DNA from: Chitinophagaceae bacterium
GTDB lineage: Bacteria > Bacteroidota > Bacteroidia > Chitinophagales > Chitinophagaceae
Assembly: GCA_025360525.1 (NCBI GenBank)
Contig: JANYCA010000183.1
Location: 1-64,000 of the forward strand
DNA length: 64,000 nt
Direction: 5' to 3'
Shown here: piece by piece, positions 25,978 through 34,560 of the stretch
Layout: each line of letters begins with the position of its first letter
How positions within the stretch are numbered: position 1 is the stretch's first letter
The notes under the pieces: generated by a model
What the model saw: the letters and a program-made list of their open reading frames with translations, nothing else
Databases searched by the model: none
Told to the model about the DNA's origin: nothing
Position numbers and translations under genes: made by a program

Positions 25978-27642
25978 CTAACTCTTTGCATCAAGCAATA
26001 TTTTTTTACTTCTATCCAACGCTTCTGTAAATGTTTGCGTAACATTTGCTTTACCTATGGAAAAAAGTAATCGGGCAACTTTTAATTCCTTCATCACTTG
26101 TTCACTGTGTACTTCAGATAAAATGATTTTGGTTCCCTGGTGTTTGGCCTCTATAAAAACTTCTTCAATCGTCTTAATACCTGTTGCATCAATAATCGGT
26201 ACTTTCCGCATGCGGATAATTAAAATTTTAGGTGGAGTCTCAATAAACTTCATTGCATCTTTAAACTTGTAAGCAGCTCCAAAAAAAAGCGGCCCAGTTA
26301 TTTCAAATACTTCTACTGCTTTTGGTATGGCGAAATCTCCAACAGCTTCGTTCTCTATTTGCTCCCCGTCATCTTCCAATACATTTTTAAACATGCTTAC
26401 ATCGCTGAATTGAATCATCTTGCGCATAAATAAAAAAACAGCCAGTATCATACCTATTTCCAACGCCACGGTTAAATCAACAATTACCGTTAAAAAAAAG
26501 GTGGTTACCATTACAGCTACATCGCTGCGTGGCCCCTTCAACACAGACCTGAAACTTTCCCATTCGCTCATGTTATAGGCAACCACTATTAAAATACCGG
26601 CCAGCGTTGCCATAGGAATTAAGGACGCCCATTTGCCAACAAACAACATAATCAATAATAAAGTGATGGCATGCACTATACCAGCAACAGGTGTACGTCC
26701 GCCATTTTTAACATTGGTAGCCGTACGTGCAATAGCACCAGTAGCAGGGATGCCGCCAAAAATGGCGGAGAAAATATTGGCCGTTCCCTGTGCTACCAAT
26801 TCCATGTTCGACTTATGCCTGCCACCAATCATACCATCGGAAACCACTGCAGATAAGAGTGACTCTATACCACCCAGCAAAGCAATGGTAAAGGCAGGCT
26901 GAATAAGACTTTTAATGGTTGCAAAATCAATGTGCGGTATTGCCGGCAATGGAAATTGCGAAGGTATATTGCCAAACTTACTGCCAATAGTTTCCACAGG
27001 CAAGTGCAGCCATTGCATAGCAATTGTGGTTACCAGTATTGCAATTAAGGAACCGGGAAGTTTATGGGTTACTTTTGGCCACAACAAAATTATCAGTACT
27101 GTTACCCCCGCAATCAAAACTGCATAAATATTTACTGTCTGAATATTTTCAAAATAGCTTTTCCATTTATCTATAAAATCTGCCGGCACTGTGCCCATTT
27201 TTAATCCTAACAAATCTTTCATTTGTGATGAAAAAATAATCAGCGCAATACCACTGGTAAAACCAATTATTAAGGGATGTGGTATAAACTTTATAATAGC
27301 ACCCAACCTGGCAAAGCCCATCATTATAAGCATAACACCAGCCATAAATGTGGCAATGATTAAACCATTTACACCATGTACCTGTACTATGCCGTACACA
27401 ATCACAATAAAGGCACCGGTTGGACCTCCAATTTGTACCCGGCTACCACCCATGGCCGAAATGATAAAACCCGCTATCACAGCGGTATACAGTCCTTTTT
27501 CGGGAGATACTCCCGAAGCAATTGCAAAAGCAATGGCAAGCGGCAAGGCAACAATACCTACAATCAGGCCTGCCATTACATCCTTTGAAAATTGTGCCCG
27601 ATTGTAATTTTTTAATGTGGTAAATATTTCTGGTTTAAACAT
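25978..27642 (-). CDS. SulP family anion transporter with STAS domain
   Basis: 554 residues from the ATG at 27642; an upstream in-frame start adds a hydrophilic 29-residue leader overlapping the neighbouring gene and was rejected. The N-terminal 430 residues hold many hydrophobic helices with the SulP signatures FSKDVMAGLIVGIVALPLAI and GGIPATGAIARTATNVKNGG; the C-terminal STAS domain (about 440-545) contains IIRMRKVPIIDATGIKTIEE. Inner-membrane carrier for sulfate, bicarbonate or similar anions; substrate not determinable. A small gene lies 29 bp upstream on the same strand. Confidence 0.93.
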   Translation of the reverse strand: MFKPEIFTTLKNYNRAQFSKDVMAGLIVGIVALPLAIAFAIASGVSPEKGLYTAVIAGFIISAMGGSRVQIGGPTGAFIVIVYGIVQVHGVNGLIIATFMAGVMLIMMGFARLGAIIKFIPHPLIIGFTSGIALIIFSSQMKDLLGLKMGTVPADFIDKWKSYFENIQTVNIYAVLIAGVTVLIILLWPKVTHKLPGSLIAILVTTIAMQWLHLPVETIGSKFGNIPSQFPLPAIPHIDFATIKSLIQPAFTIALLGGIESLLSAVVSDGMIGGRHKSNMELVAQGTANIFSAIFGGIPATGAIARTATNVKNGGRTPVAGIVHAITLLLIMLFVGKWASLIPMATLAGILIVVAYNMSEWESFRSVLKGPRSDVAVMVTTFFLTVIVDLTVALEIGMILAVFLFMRKMIQFSDVSMFKNVLEDDGEQIENEAVGDFAIPKAVEVFEITGPLFFGAAYKFKDAMKFIETPPKILIIRMRKVPIIDATGIKTIEEVFIEAKHQGTKIILSEVHSEQVMKELKVARLLFSIGKANVTQTFTEALDRSKKILLDAKS

Positions 27643-27671
27643 ACATCGTAAGTGGGGGCGGGAAAGTAGCT

Positions 27672-27935
27672 TTAGCTTTTTTTGCGCATTTGGTGAAGAT
27701 GAACCCTTGCCATATGAATGTTGCTCCATTGCCCGGCATCCTTATTCATAGGACTTAACAATTCCAGTTCGTCCATTAATCCAGCGATAAAATTTTCAAT
27801 TTTATCTGCTCCCTGATTCTCGGCTAACAAAGAATTAATTGTTACATCTAAATCTTGCTTTACCTCTTTCTGGGAACCGGCCAACAATATTTTTTTTAAA
27901 TATGCTGAATGGTTTTTAGCTGTTGACGAGGACAT
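27672..27935 (-). CDS. Small protein of unknown function upstream of SulP
   Basis: 87-residue soluble protein, not recognised. Starts MSSSTAKNHSAYLKKILLAG, contains a probably helical acidic middle (EVKQDLDVTINSLLAENQGA, DKIENFIAGLMDELELLSPM) and ends with a basic His-rich tail (MARVHLHQMRKKS). It precedes the transporter by 29 bp on the same strand, so cotranscription is likely. Codon use and composition look like a real gene. Confidence 0.6.
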   Translation of the reverse strand: MSSSTAKNHSAYLKKILLAGSQKEVKQDLDVTINSLLAENQGADKIENFIAGLMDELELLSPMNKDAGQWSNIHMARVHLHQMRKKS

Positions 27936-27947
27936 AATAAGTTCATT

Positions 27948-28123
27948 TTATTTAATTATGAAGATTTCAAAATCATCTAGATCATGACTGGCGCCTATCA
28001 ATGCTGATTTTTCGCTTTCAATTTCTCCGAGATTAGGGTTGATTGTGTTTGTAATTGTTTAATGCCATGCTGCACAATTTTCGTAAACCCATCATCTGCT
28101 GCATCTGTTAATGGAGTATCCCA
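27948..28123 (-). pseudogene. Possible decayed ORF fragments between two minus-strand genes
   Basis: Two protein-like stretches in different frames meet at about 28010-28060: WDTPLTDAADDGFTKIVQHG... directly after the methyltransferase stop, and ...GEIESEKSALIGASHDLDDF ending in FEIFIIK at the TAA 27948-27950. Joined across a single frameshift they would make one ORF of about 55 residues, but no start codon is present. No family recognised. Could equally be noncoding sequence that happens to read well. Confidence 0.25.
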
Positions 28124-28726
28124 TTAAACCTTTATCCAAAATTTTAAAAGGTTGCTAATTGCCGAGCCTACAACCAGGTATGCTTCCGGAATTTCTTTTT
28201 CAACACTATGAAAGGTTGCCAACCTGGTTCCAGCAGGTTTTTTTTCCAGTTGTTTAAATAAATAACGATTGTAATAGTCAAATAATTCCGTTGAGTATTT
28301 CATTCGTTCATCAATTTTTTCTGTTCCGTTTAAATTTTCATAAAAAGAGTTGAAAAAATAAAAATGATCATAGCGGGTAAAATCAACCTCTGTAAAATTT
28401 CCATGAATAAATGAAACGTTTTCCAGCTGCAGCAGTTCCCTTGTGGCTTCTGCATAATTGATTAATTCCTTTCTTTGCTCTACGCCAACATACGTAGCAA
28501 AAGGCTTGTGAAGCGCTGCACCCAAACAAAATTTCCCCACACCGCTTCCAATATCCAGGATAGTAACATTTTTTTCTGCAGCTAAAAATTCCGCCGCTTT
28601 TTTTGCAACCAGTAATGGCGTCCAGTGTTTGCGGGCGAGTGCCTGTATGAATTGCGGGTATAGCTGATTAAACTCGTAATCGGATCTAAGTAGATTTATA
28701 ATATTATTTTTATCTGCTAACAACAA
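28124..28726 (-). CDS. Class I SAM-dependent methyltransferase
   Basis: 200-residue methyltransferase. The AdoMet-binding motif I is NVTILDIGSGVGKFCLGAA (about 53-71), followed by the acidic motif II end in YVGVEQRKELINYA and a post-motif region DHFYFFNSFYENLNG. The YxFNSFYEN stretch recalls the DOT1-like subgroup. Substrate unknown. Flanked by spacer on both sides; no clear operon partner. Confidence 0.82.
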   Translation of the reverse strand: MLLADKNNIINLLRSDYEFNQLYPQFIQALARKHWTPLLVAKKAAEFLAAEKNVTILDIGSGVGKFCLGAALHKPFATYVGVEQRKELINYAEATRELLQLENVSFIHGNFTEVDFTRYDHFYFFNSFYENLNGTEKIDERMKYSTELFDYYNRYLFKQLEKKPAGTRLATFHSVEKEIPEAYLVVGSAISNLLKFWIKV

Positions 28727-28903
28727 TAGATGGTTTTAATTAATACCCGGTGTAAATTTAGCTTTCTAAAAGTTCAAATGCTGCAAACCTTATCAATACA
28801 ACAAGTGATTTTTATCAGTTTTATTACAGCAAAGATGGATTTTACATTTACCTGGCAACTATCAGAAAATTGTGTTGAAGGAAATAATTCAAAATTGTTG
28901 TTC

Positions 28904-28937
28904 AAAAAAAAATCCCACCTTTCATAAGATGGGATTA
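28904..28937 (-). terminator. Terminator after sucC
   Basis: On the minus strand AATCCCATCTT pairs with AAGGTGGGATT (one T-G pair) and runs into a T stretch (28904-28912). Located 23 bp after the sucC stop. Confidence 0.88.
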
Positions 28938-28959
28938 TATCAATAAGATAAAAAATTAA

Positions 28960-30171
28960 TTAAGCAACTGCCTTATTCACCAGTGCTGCTGCCTCACTTA
29001 ACAGTATGGCGCTTTGCACTTTCAATCCGCTTTCGTCCAGCAATTGTTTTGCCACATCAGCATTGGTGCCTTGTAAGCGAACAATAATGGGGATATTAAT
29101 AGTTCCGATAGATTGGTATGCATCTATTACACCTTGTGCAACCCTGTCGCAACGTACAATTCCACCAAAAATATTAATGAGAATTGCTTTTACTTTAGGA
29201 TCTTTTAAAATAATTCTAAAGCCGGCCTCCACTGTTTGTGCATTGGCAGTACCACCTACATCCAAAAAGTTGGCAGGTTCTCCACCACTTAACTGAATCA
29301 TATCCATGGTAGCCATGGCCAATCCTGCACCATTTACCATACAGCCTACATTACCATCTAATTTTACAAAGTTCAGGTTGAATTTTCCAGCCTCTACTTC
29401 GGTAGGATCTTCTTCGGTGATATCCCTTAAAGAAGCGATATCCGGATGACGCATTATAGCATTGTCATCAACATTCATTTTGCAATCCACCGCAATTATT
29501 TTTTCATCGCTGGTTTTAAACAATGGATTTATTTCGAGCATACCACAATCGAGGCCAACATAAGCAGTGTACAAATTAGTTACAAATTTTACGCAGTTCC
29601 TGAAAGCTTCTCCGCTCAACCCCAGGTTAAAAGCAATTTTTCTTGCCTGGAATGGCTGCAATAAACCACCCGGGTAAACCCATTCTTTAAATATTTTTTC
29701 GGGTGTATCATGCGCCACATCTTCTATGTTCATACCACCTTCTGTGCTGTACATAACTACGTTTTGTCCTTTGGCTCTGTCCAGCAAAATAGAAAGGTAA
29801 AATTCTTTAACAGGATTGGGGCCTTCATAATAAACATCCTGCGCTACCAGCACTTTATTTACCAGCTTGCCGGCTGGGCCGGTTTGAATGGTAACCAATG
29901 TTCCGCCAATAATATTCTGAGCAATTTCTTTTACCGCTTCTGCATTTTTACCCACTGCTACACCCCGCTGTTCTTTGCCAATAATAGAACCTTTACCGCG
30001 GCCACCAGCATGTATCTGTGCCTTTACCACAGCGTATTTGCTGCCGTATTGGGTATGTATCTGCTTATAGGCATCTTCTGCTTCCGTTGCAGTGTTGCAA
30101 GCAATACCTTCCTGCACCGGGACATTGTATTTTTTTAAAAGTTCTTTGGCTTGATATTCGTGAAGGTTCAT
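28960..30171 (-). CDS. sucC: Succinate-CoA ligase (ADP-forming) beta subunit
   Basis: 403 residues from the ATG at 30171 (MNLHEYQAKELLKKYNVPVQ, the canonical start); an ATG 48 bp upstream adds a non-family leader. ATP-grasp domain with AVVKAQIHAGGRGKG, and the C-terminal CoA-ligase domain with FLDVGGTANAQTV, INIFGGIVRCDRVAQG and RLQGTNADVAKQLL. Together with SucD it makes or uses succinyl-CoA in the TCA cycle. sucD is not adjacent; a terminator follows directly, so the alpha subunit must be encoded elsewhere. Confidence 0.97.
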   Translation of the reverse strand: MNLHEYQAKELLKKYNVPVQEGIACNTATEAEDAYKQIHTQYGSKYAVVKAQIHAGGRGKGSIIGKEQRGVAVGKNAEAVKEIAQNIIGGTLVTIQTGPAGKLVNKVLVAQDVYYEGPNPVKEFYLSILLDRAKGQNVVMYSTEGGMNIEDVAHDTPEKIFKEWVYPGGLLQPFQARKIAFNLGLSGEAFRNCVKFVTNLYTAYVGLDCGMLEINPLFKTSDEKIIAVDCKMNVDDNAIMRHPDIASLRDITEEDPTEVEAGKFNLNFVKLDGNVGCMVNGAGLAMATMDMIQLSGGEPANFLDVGGTANAQTVEAGFRIILKDPKVKAILINIFGGIVRCDRVAQGVIDAYQSIGTINIPIIVRLQGTNADVAKQLLDESGLKVQSAILLSEAAALVNKAVA

Positions 30172-30402
30172 GTTATTGAAAGTTTGCAGCGAAGATAATG
30201 AACTGTTGTTAGTTTTCATTTTTTGCCTGCAAGCTTTGCAAAATTAGTACCCGTTCGGCTGCCGAAAAAGCTTAACTCAACAGCAGAAATTACAACTCCA
30301 TAAAGCAACGCATCTTTACAGCTGCAGGCAGGCAAATTTGGGTGCATTTCAAATTAGCTACGCAGTATGGCTGCAAAAAAGCCCATATACACCGAATGAT
30401 TG

Positions 30403-30440
30403 ACCTCACCCCCAACCCCTCTCCGAAGGAGGGGGGAGCC
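30403..30440. repeat. CCTCACCCCCAACCCCTCTCC-type intergenic element
   Basis: C-rich stretch CCTCACCCCCAACCCCTCTC, a GAA turn, then a G-rich stretch (GGAGGGGGGAG) that can fold back on it. GC content is strikingly unlike the surroundings. The motif type recurs in intergenic regions of many Bacteroidota (recalled, not checked here). Confidence 0.65.
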
Positions 30441-30560
30441 TGACTCTAAAAATTAGGCAACTCATTTTTATTGACTACCAGTAGGTTAGCAATGGTGTAT
30501 ATATAATTATCGCAATGCCGGGCTTTTCGTGAGCGGAAGAATTTTATGTTTACCAAACCT

Positions 30561-30706
30561 AATATCACCCCTTCAGGGTTTCGGCAATTTTTAATTAATT
30601 TTTTCTATAGTAATATCATCCCTTCGGGATTTTGAAGCCTGAAAGGCTGACATTAATATAGCCTTAATAAGTACAAGCCTATAGGAAACACTGAAGGGGT
30701 GATATT
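30561..30706. repeat. Inverted pair of AATATCACCCCTTCAG elements with an internal variant
   Basis: AATATCACCCCTTCAG at 30561-30576 is the exact reverse complement of CTGAAGGGGTGATATT at 30691-30706, and the match continues with one mismatch over about five more bases (GTTTC). Between them a variant TAATATCATCCCTTCGGGAT lies at 30611-30630, followed by an imperfect hairpin AGCCTGAAAGGCT (30637-30649). Confidence 0.85.
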
Positions 30707-30839
30707 ATTTTACCGTATATTTTTCAATGTACTACAAAAGACTAAAATCTTCCAAATATTCCTAGTGGAGACACCAACCGGCGACAATTTGAAATTCACC
30801 CGTACATTTTCATGGCAGGTTTCAAATACTTTCTTCACT

Positions 30840-30847
30840 TACCTTTG
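30840..30847 (+). promoter_or_regulatory. TACCTTTG -7 element before purine nucleoside phosphorylase
   Basis: TACCTTTG matches the Bacteroidota TAnnTTTG element and lies 26 bp before the ATG at 30874. No good TTTG box is visible at the expected upstream distance, so the call is tentative. Confidence 0.5.
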
Positions 30848-30873
30848 CCAGCAAAATATAACCAGAATTACAG

Positions 30874-31686
30874 ATGATTGATAAGATAAAAGAGACAGTT
30901 GCTTTCATTCAAAACATATATCCGCAGCAGCCGGTTGCAGCCATTATTTTGGGTAGTGGCTTAACCAGTTTTACAAGCGGAATGGTAATAGAAAAAGAAA
31001 TTCCTTACAAAGACATACCTCATTTTCCATTAAGCACGGTAAAAGGCCACAGCGGAAAATTGATCTTTGGCATTCTGGGTGGCAAGAAAGTAGTGGTGAT
31101 GGCCGGAAGGTTTCATTTTTACGAAGGCTACTCGGCGCAGGACGTGGTGTTCCCCATCAGGGTAATGAAATTTCTAGGTGTTGAAACCATTCTCATCAGC
31201 AACGCAGCTGGTGGAATAAACACTGGATTTAAAGTAGGCGACCTGATGATTATAAAAGACCATATCAGTCTTTTTATAGTTAACCCCTTAATTGGTAAAA
31301 ATACAGATGCATTTGGCCCAAGGTTTCCGGATATGAGTGAACCTTACAAAAAAGACCTGATTGCAAAAGCAAAACTGATTGCTGCAACGGCTGGTATTGA
31401 TATTAAAGAGGGCGTGTATTGTGGCGTAAGCGGACCAACATTTGAAACAAAGGCAGAATACAAATTTTTGCAAATTGCAGGCGGAGACGCAGTAGGCATG
31501 AGCACAGTGCAGGAAGTGATAGTCGCAGTCCACATGGGAATGGCTGTTTTTGCCATTAGTGTAATTACAGATTTGGGCATCAGGGAAGAAGACAACATCA
31601 TTACACACGAGGAAGTGTTGCAAGCTGCACAGGAAGCTGAACCTAAACTGACACATATTTTTACGCAGCTGGTAGCATCGCTTTAG
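30874..31686 (+). CDS. punA: Purine nucleoside phosphorylase, trimeric type
   Basis: 270-residue enzyme that splits purine nucleosides with phosphate to base and ribose 1-phosphate in salvage. Signatures: IILGSGLTSF (about 26-35), phosphate-site residues in TVKGHSGKLIFG and AGRFHFYEGYS, SNAAGGINTGFKVGDLMIIK (about 110-129), GPTFETKAEYKF and the base-binding DAVGMSTVQEVI. Fits the trimeric class II PNP. Hypoxanthine phosphoribosyltransferase at 39.6 kb could use its products. Confidence 0.96.
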   Translation: MIDKIKETVAFIQNIYPQQPVAAIILGSGLTSFTSGMVIEKEIPYKDIPHFPLSTVKGHSGKLIFGILGGKKVVVMAGRFHFYEGYSAQDVVFPIRVMKFLGVETILISNAAGGINTGFKVGDLMIIKDHISLFIVNPLIGKNTDAFGPRFPDMSEPYKKDLIAKAKLIAATAGIDIKEGVYCGVSGPTFETKAEYKFLQIAGGDAVGMSTVQEVIVAVHMGMAVFAISVITDLGIREEDNIITHEEVLQAAQEAEPKLTHIFTQLVASL

Positions 31687-31822
31687 AAAAGGTGGATTTT
31701 TGCAAGAGACATTTTACTTAACGCAAAAAAAGTTAACAGCTTTTTTAACATTTTAAAACCATCTAATTAAACGCAAATATTGTCGCTCTTATTTGTTTGT
31801 TGTTTTGCAGTAAATAATACCA

Positions 31823-33832
31823 ATGAGTTACCAATTGAGGATGATTAAAATATATTTTACAACAGTACTGATTTTGTTGGTACACCATTCATTTGCACAA
31901 CCGGGCGGAGACATTTTGAAAGGTGCCATGGGCAGACTAGGACAAAGTGGTGGAGGTGGCGGAAACGATACTATAGGATTTGAACACAGAGATGATGCCA
32001 AAGATTCATTCACGTTAACCTATCGAAACCTTGACTCTATCAGGAGTATTAAACCGGTTACAGATATCAACGATTTCTACACCTACTTTCCTGTGCCCAT
32101 CAGCCTGCAGCATTTAGGTAATACGGGCAATGCAGGTTATTCGTTATTATATGCACCTATCGCCAAAGCTGGTTGGGATGCAGGTTTCCATGCATATGAT
32201 ACCTATAAATTCACGTTGGAAAATACGAGATTTTACAAAACAACCAAACCTTTTACACAATTCAACTACCAGCTGGCAACCGGGCAAGAGCAGGTAATTA
32301 AAGTATTGCACACGCAAAATCCATTACCCAATTTAAATTTTGGGTTTGAATACAGGCTGATAAATGCCCCGGGATTTTTTATTACCCAAAACACCAATCA
32401 TAATAATTACAGATTGTTTAGTAATTTTCAGGGAGTAAGAAAACGCTATGCCGCTTATTTTGTTTTGATGAGTAATTCCATCAATAGCTCGGAGAATGGT
32501 GGAATTAAAAATGACAGCTTTTTAACCAGCCCTAACTTTACCAAGCCATTTAGTATTCCTGTAAAATTGGGCGAAGCGCCGCTTGATCCTCCCAATCCTT
32601 TTAAAACTACTGTAAACACAGGCAATAAATACAAGGAGTTCACATTTTTTCTACGCCAGTATTACGACCTGGGTAAAAAAGATTCCATCATCGTTAATGA
32701 CTCTACTACCGATTATTTATTTTATTCTAAACTACGTTTTCAACATACACTCACCTATTCATCCAGCAGTTTCCGATTTAGGGATGCGGCACCCGATTCT
32801 GCCCTGTATCAGCGATGGTACGATACCACACTCAATAAAAGAGATACCATTACAGTTATAGACTCATGGAAAGTAATCAGTAATGATTTTTCATTGCTTT
32901 CGTTTCCAGATACTAAAAACTCAGGGCAATATATACTTGCCGGTGCAAGGCTCGAAAACATTAAAGGCAGTTTTTCTACAGGCAGTAAATCATTTTACAA
33001 TATTGTGCTGCATGGGGAATACAGGAATAAAACCCGTAATAAATTATGGGACATTATAGCCAAAGGTGATTTTTATCTCAATGGCCTAAACAGCGGTGAC
33101 TACAGCGCCTTTGGTACTTTATCCAGGGTGTTGAATAAAAAACTCGGCAACATTACGTTGCTTTTCAGCAATGTAAACCGGAGCCCTTCTTTTATTTTCA
33201 ACCGACAATCGTCCTTTAATTTTGGTAATAACACATCTTACAATAAAGAAAATATTATCACCCTAAAAGCAAGTGCCGAAAACCCATATATTAACCTGTA
33301 TGCTACAAACTATTTTATCACCAATTATGCCTATTATAAAAATTATTATCAAACAGAACAGTATAGTAAAGTGATAAATATTTTGCAGTTAACCGCAGCC
33401 AAAAAATTTAAACTTACCAAGAGGTGGTATTGGTACAGTGAGTTTACTTTTCAACCAACAGATGCTGCAGCACCCATAAGGGTTCCACTGATATTTACCA
33501 GAAACCGCATTGCTTATGAAAATGTTTTATACAAAAATTTAAACCTTAGTGCCGGTATCGAATTCAGGTACTACACGCCTTACAAAGGATACGATTATTC
33601 GCCACTGATGGGGCAGTTTGTTCCACAGGATTCAATCACCATCCGCAATAAACCCGATGTAAGTGCATTTGTTCATGTAAGAATAAAATCATTTATTGCT
33701 TACATAAGAGGAGAAAACCTGAATACATTTTCCTTTACATCGGGCCTTACCAATAATAACATTGGTATTCCCCAATACCTTTACCCGGGCTTTATTTTTA
33801 GGTTTGGTATTCAGTGGAATTTTGTGAATTAA
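31823..33832 (+). CDS. Putative outer-membrane porin (PF14121-type)
   Basis: 669 residues (or 663 from a second ATG at 31841). Signal peptide ends at about residue 25 (HHSFAQ), then a glycine-rich segment (GRLGQSGGGGGNDTIGF), and a large beta-barrel. The sequence DINDFYTYFPVPISLQHLGN, TGNAGYSLLYAP is the signature of a Bacteroidota putative porin family. Alternating strands with aromatic girdles run to the C-terminus FRFGIQWNFVN. Outer membrane; solute unknown. The start is uncertain between the two ATGs. Confidence 0.85.
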   Translation: MSYQLRMIKIYFTTVLILLVHHSFAQPGGDILKGAMGRLGQSGGGGGNDTIGFEHRDDAKDSFTLTYRNLDSIRSIKPVTDINDFYTYFPVPISLQHLGNTGNAGYSLLYAPIAKAGWDAGFHAYDTYKFTLENTRFYKTTKPFTQFNYQLATGQEQVIKVLHTQNPLPNLNFGFEYRLINAPGFFITQNTNHNNYRLFSNFQGVRKRYAAYFVLMSNSINSSENGGIKNDSFLTSPNFTKPFSIPVKLGEAPLDPPNPFKTTVNTGNKYKEFTFFLRQYYDLGKKDSIIVNDSTTDYLFYSKLRFQHTLTYSSSSFRFRDAAPDSALYQRWYDTTLNKRDTITVIDSWKVISNDFSLLSFPDTKNSGQYILAGARLENIKGSFSTGSKSFYNIVLHGEYRNKTRNKLWDIIAKGDFYLNGLNSGDYSAFGTLSRVLNKKLGNITLLFSNVNRSPSFIFNRQSSFNFGNNTSYNKENIITLKASAENPYINLYATNYFITNYAYYKNYYQTEQYSKVINILQLTAAKKFKLTKRWYWYSEFTFQPTDAAAPIRVPLIFTRNRIAYENVLYKNLNLSAGIEFRYYTPYKGYDYSPLMGQFVPQDSITIRNKPDVSAFVHVRIKSFIAYIRGENLNTFSFTSGLTNNNIGIPQYLYPGFIFRFGIQWNFVN

Positions 33833-33985
33833 CATTTTCAATGGCAGTTCGATTTAGAGTAACTATTTGTTAAAAATTGACCTCAATTCGGCAAATAAAA
33901 TTATTAAGTACTTACTTTGATACAATGAGGTTTGGGGTAGCATGTAAAGAACCGCATGATTTATTACGAATGAAAATTTAAAAAA

Positions 33986-34045
33986 ATGAAAAAGTTTTTA
34001 CTTTTTATATTATCCTTATTTCAAAAGAAAAATTGTTGTAAATGA
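33986..34045 (+). CDS. 19-codon leader ORF overlapping the tlpA-like gene
   Basis: ATG at 33986 opens a short frame, MKKFLLFILSLFQKKNCCK, whose TGA stop (34043-34045) overlaps the ATG of the next gene (34042) as ATGA. The peptide looks like the start of a signal sequence followed by Lys and Cys. It could be a translationally coupled leader or a relic of a duplicated N-terminus. No direct evidence of translation. Confidence 0.35.
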   Translation: MKKFLLFILSLFQKKNCCK

Positions 34046-34518
34046 AAACTGTATTTGCTGTATTTGTATTACTGTGCTCAACCTTTGTTACCAATGCCCA
34101 GCTACATCCGGGACAAATGGCTCCCGAAATTTCTTTACCCAATGCAAAAGACAGCATTGTTACACTTTCGTCCTTTAAAGGAAAGGTAGTGTTAATCGAT
34201 TTCTGGGCAAGTTGGTGCGGCCCCTGCCGGGCAAGCAACCCAGGTGTGGTAAGGCTTTACACCAAATTTCACCTAAAAGGTTTTGAAGTATTGGGTGTAT
34301 CCGTCGATACAAAAAAGGAGGCATGGCTTAGGGCCATAAGGCAAGATAAAATAAATTATACCCAGGTAATTAATAACAGCGGCGAAAATTCGCCGGCAGC
34401 CATTTATGGTATTCGTTTTATTCCATCTACATTTTTACTCAACAAGAAAGGCGAAATTATTGCCATTAATCTGGAAGCAGATGACCTTGAAAAAAAGGTA
34501 GCAGCATTGCTTGATTAG
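34042..34518 (+). CDS. TlpA-like periplasmic thioredoxin-fold protein
   Basis: 158 residues, signal peptide MKTVFAVFVLLCSTFVTNAQ, then an AhpC/TSA-Redoxin-type thioredoxin domain with the active site W-C59-G-P-C62 in LIDFWASWCGPCRASNP and the cis-proline region GIRFIPSTFLLNKKGEII. A periplasmic thiol-disulfide reductant of the TlpA/ResA kind, perhaps serving cytochrome c maturation or other exported proteins. Single gene with a short overlapping leader ORF upstream. Confidence 0.93.
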   Translation: MKTVFAVFVLLCSTFVTNAQLHPGQMAPEISLPNAKDSIVTLSSFKGKVVLIDFWASWCGPCRASNPGVVRLYTKFHLKGFEVLGVSVDTKKEAWLRAIRQDKINYTQVINNSGENSPAAIYGIRFIPSTFLLNKKGEIIAINLEADDLEKKVAALLD

Positions 34519-34560
34519 TTGCTTTTTTTAAATAAAAACATACCAGCAAGCTGCGCTTTT

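Larger units (their letters stand above)
30172..30873. other. Long spacer with several intergenic repeats, no gene
   Basis: About 700 bp between the divergent sucC and purine nucleoside phosphorylase genes. It contains a GC-rich hairpin element at 30403-30440, a short TTCGGC-T-GCCGAA hairpin near 30256-30268, and a set of CCCTTC-type elements at 30561-30706 in direct and inverted order. No convincing ORF on either strand. Confidence 0.75.

Noticed and set aside
26633..27607. Plus-strand ORFs opposite the SulP transporter
   Set aside because: Proline/threonine/isoleucine-rich translations are what antisense of a membrane protein looks like; no independent support.
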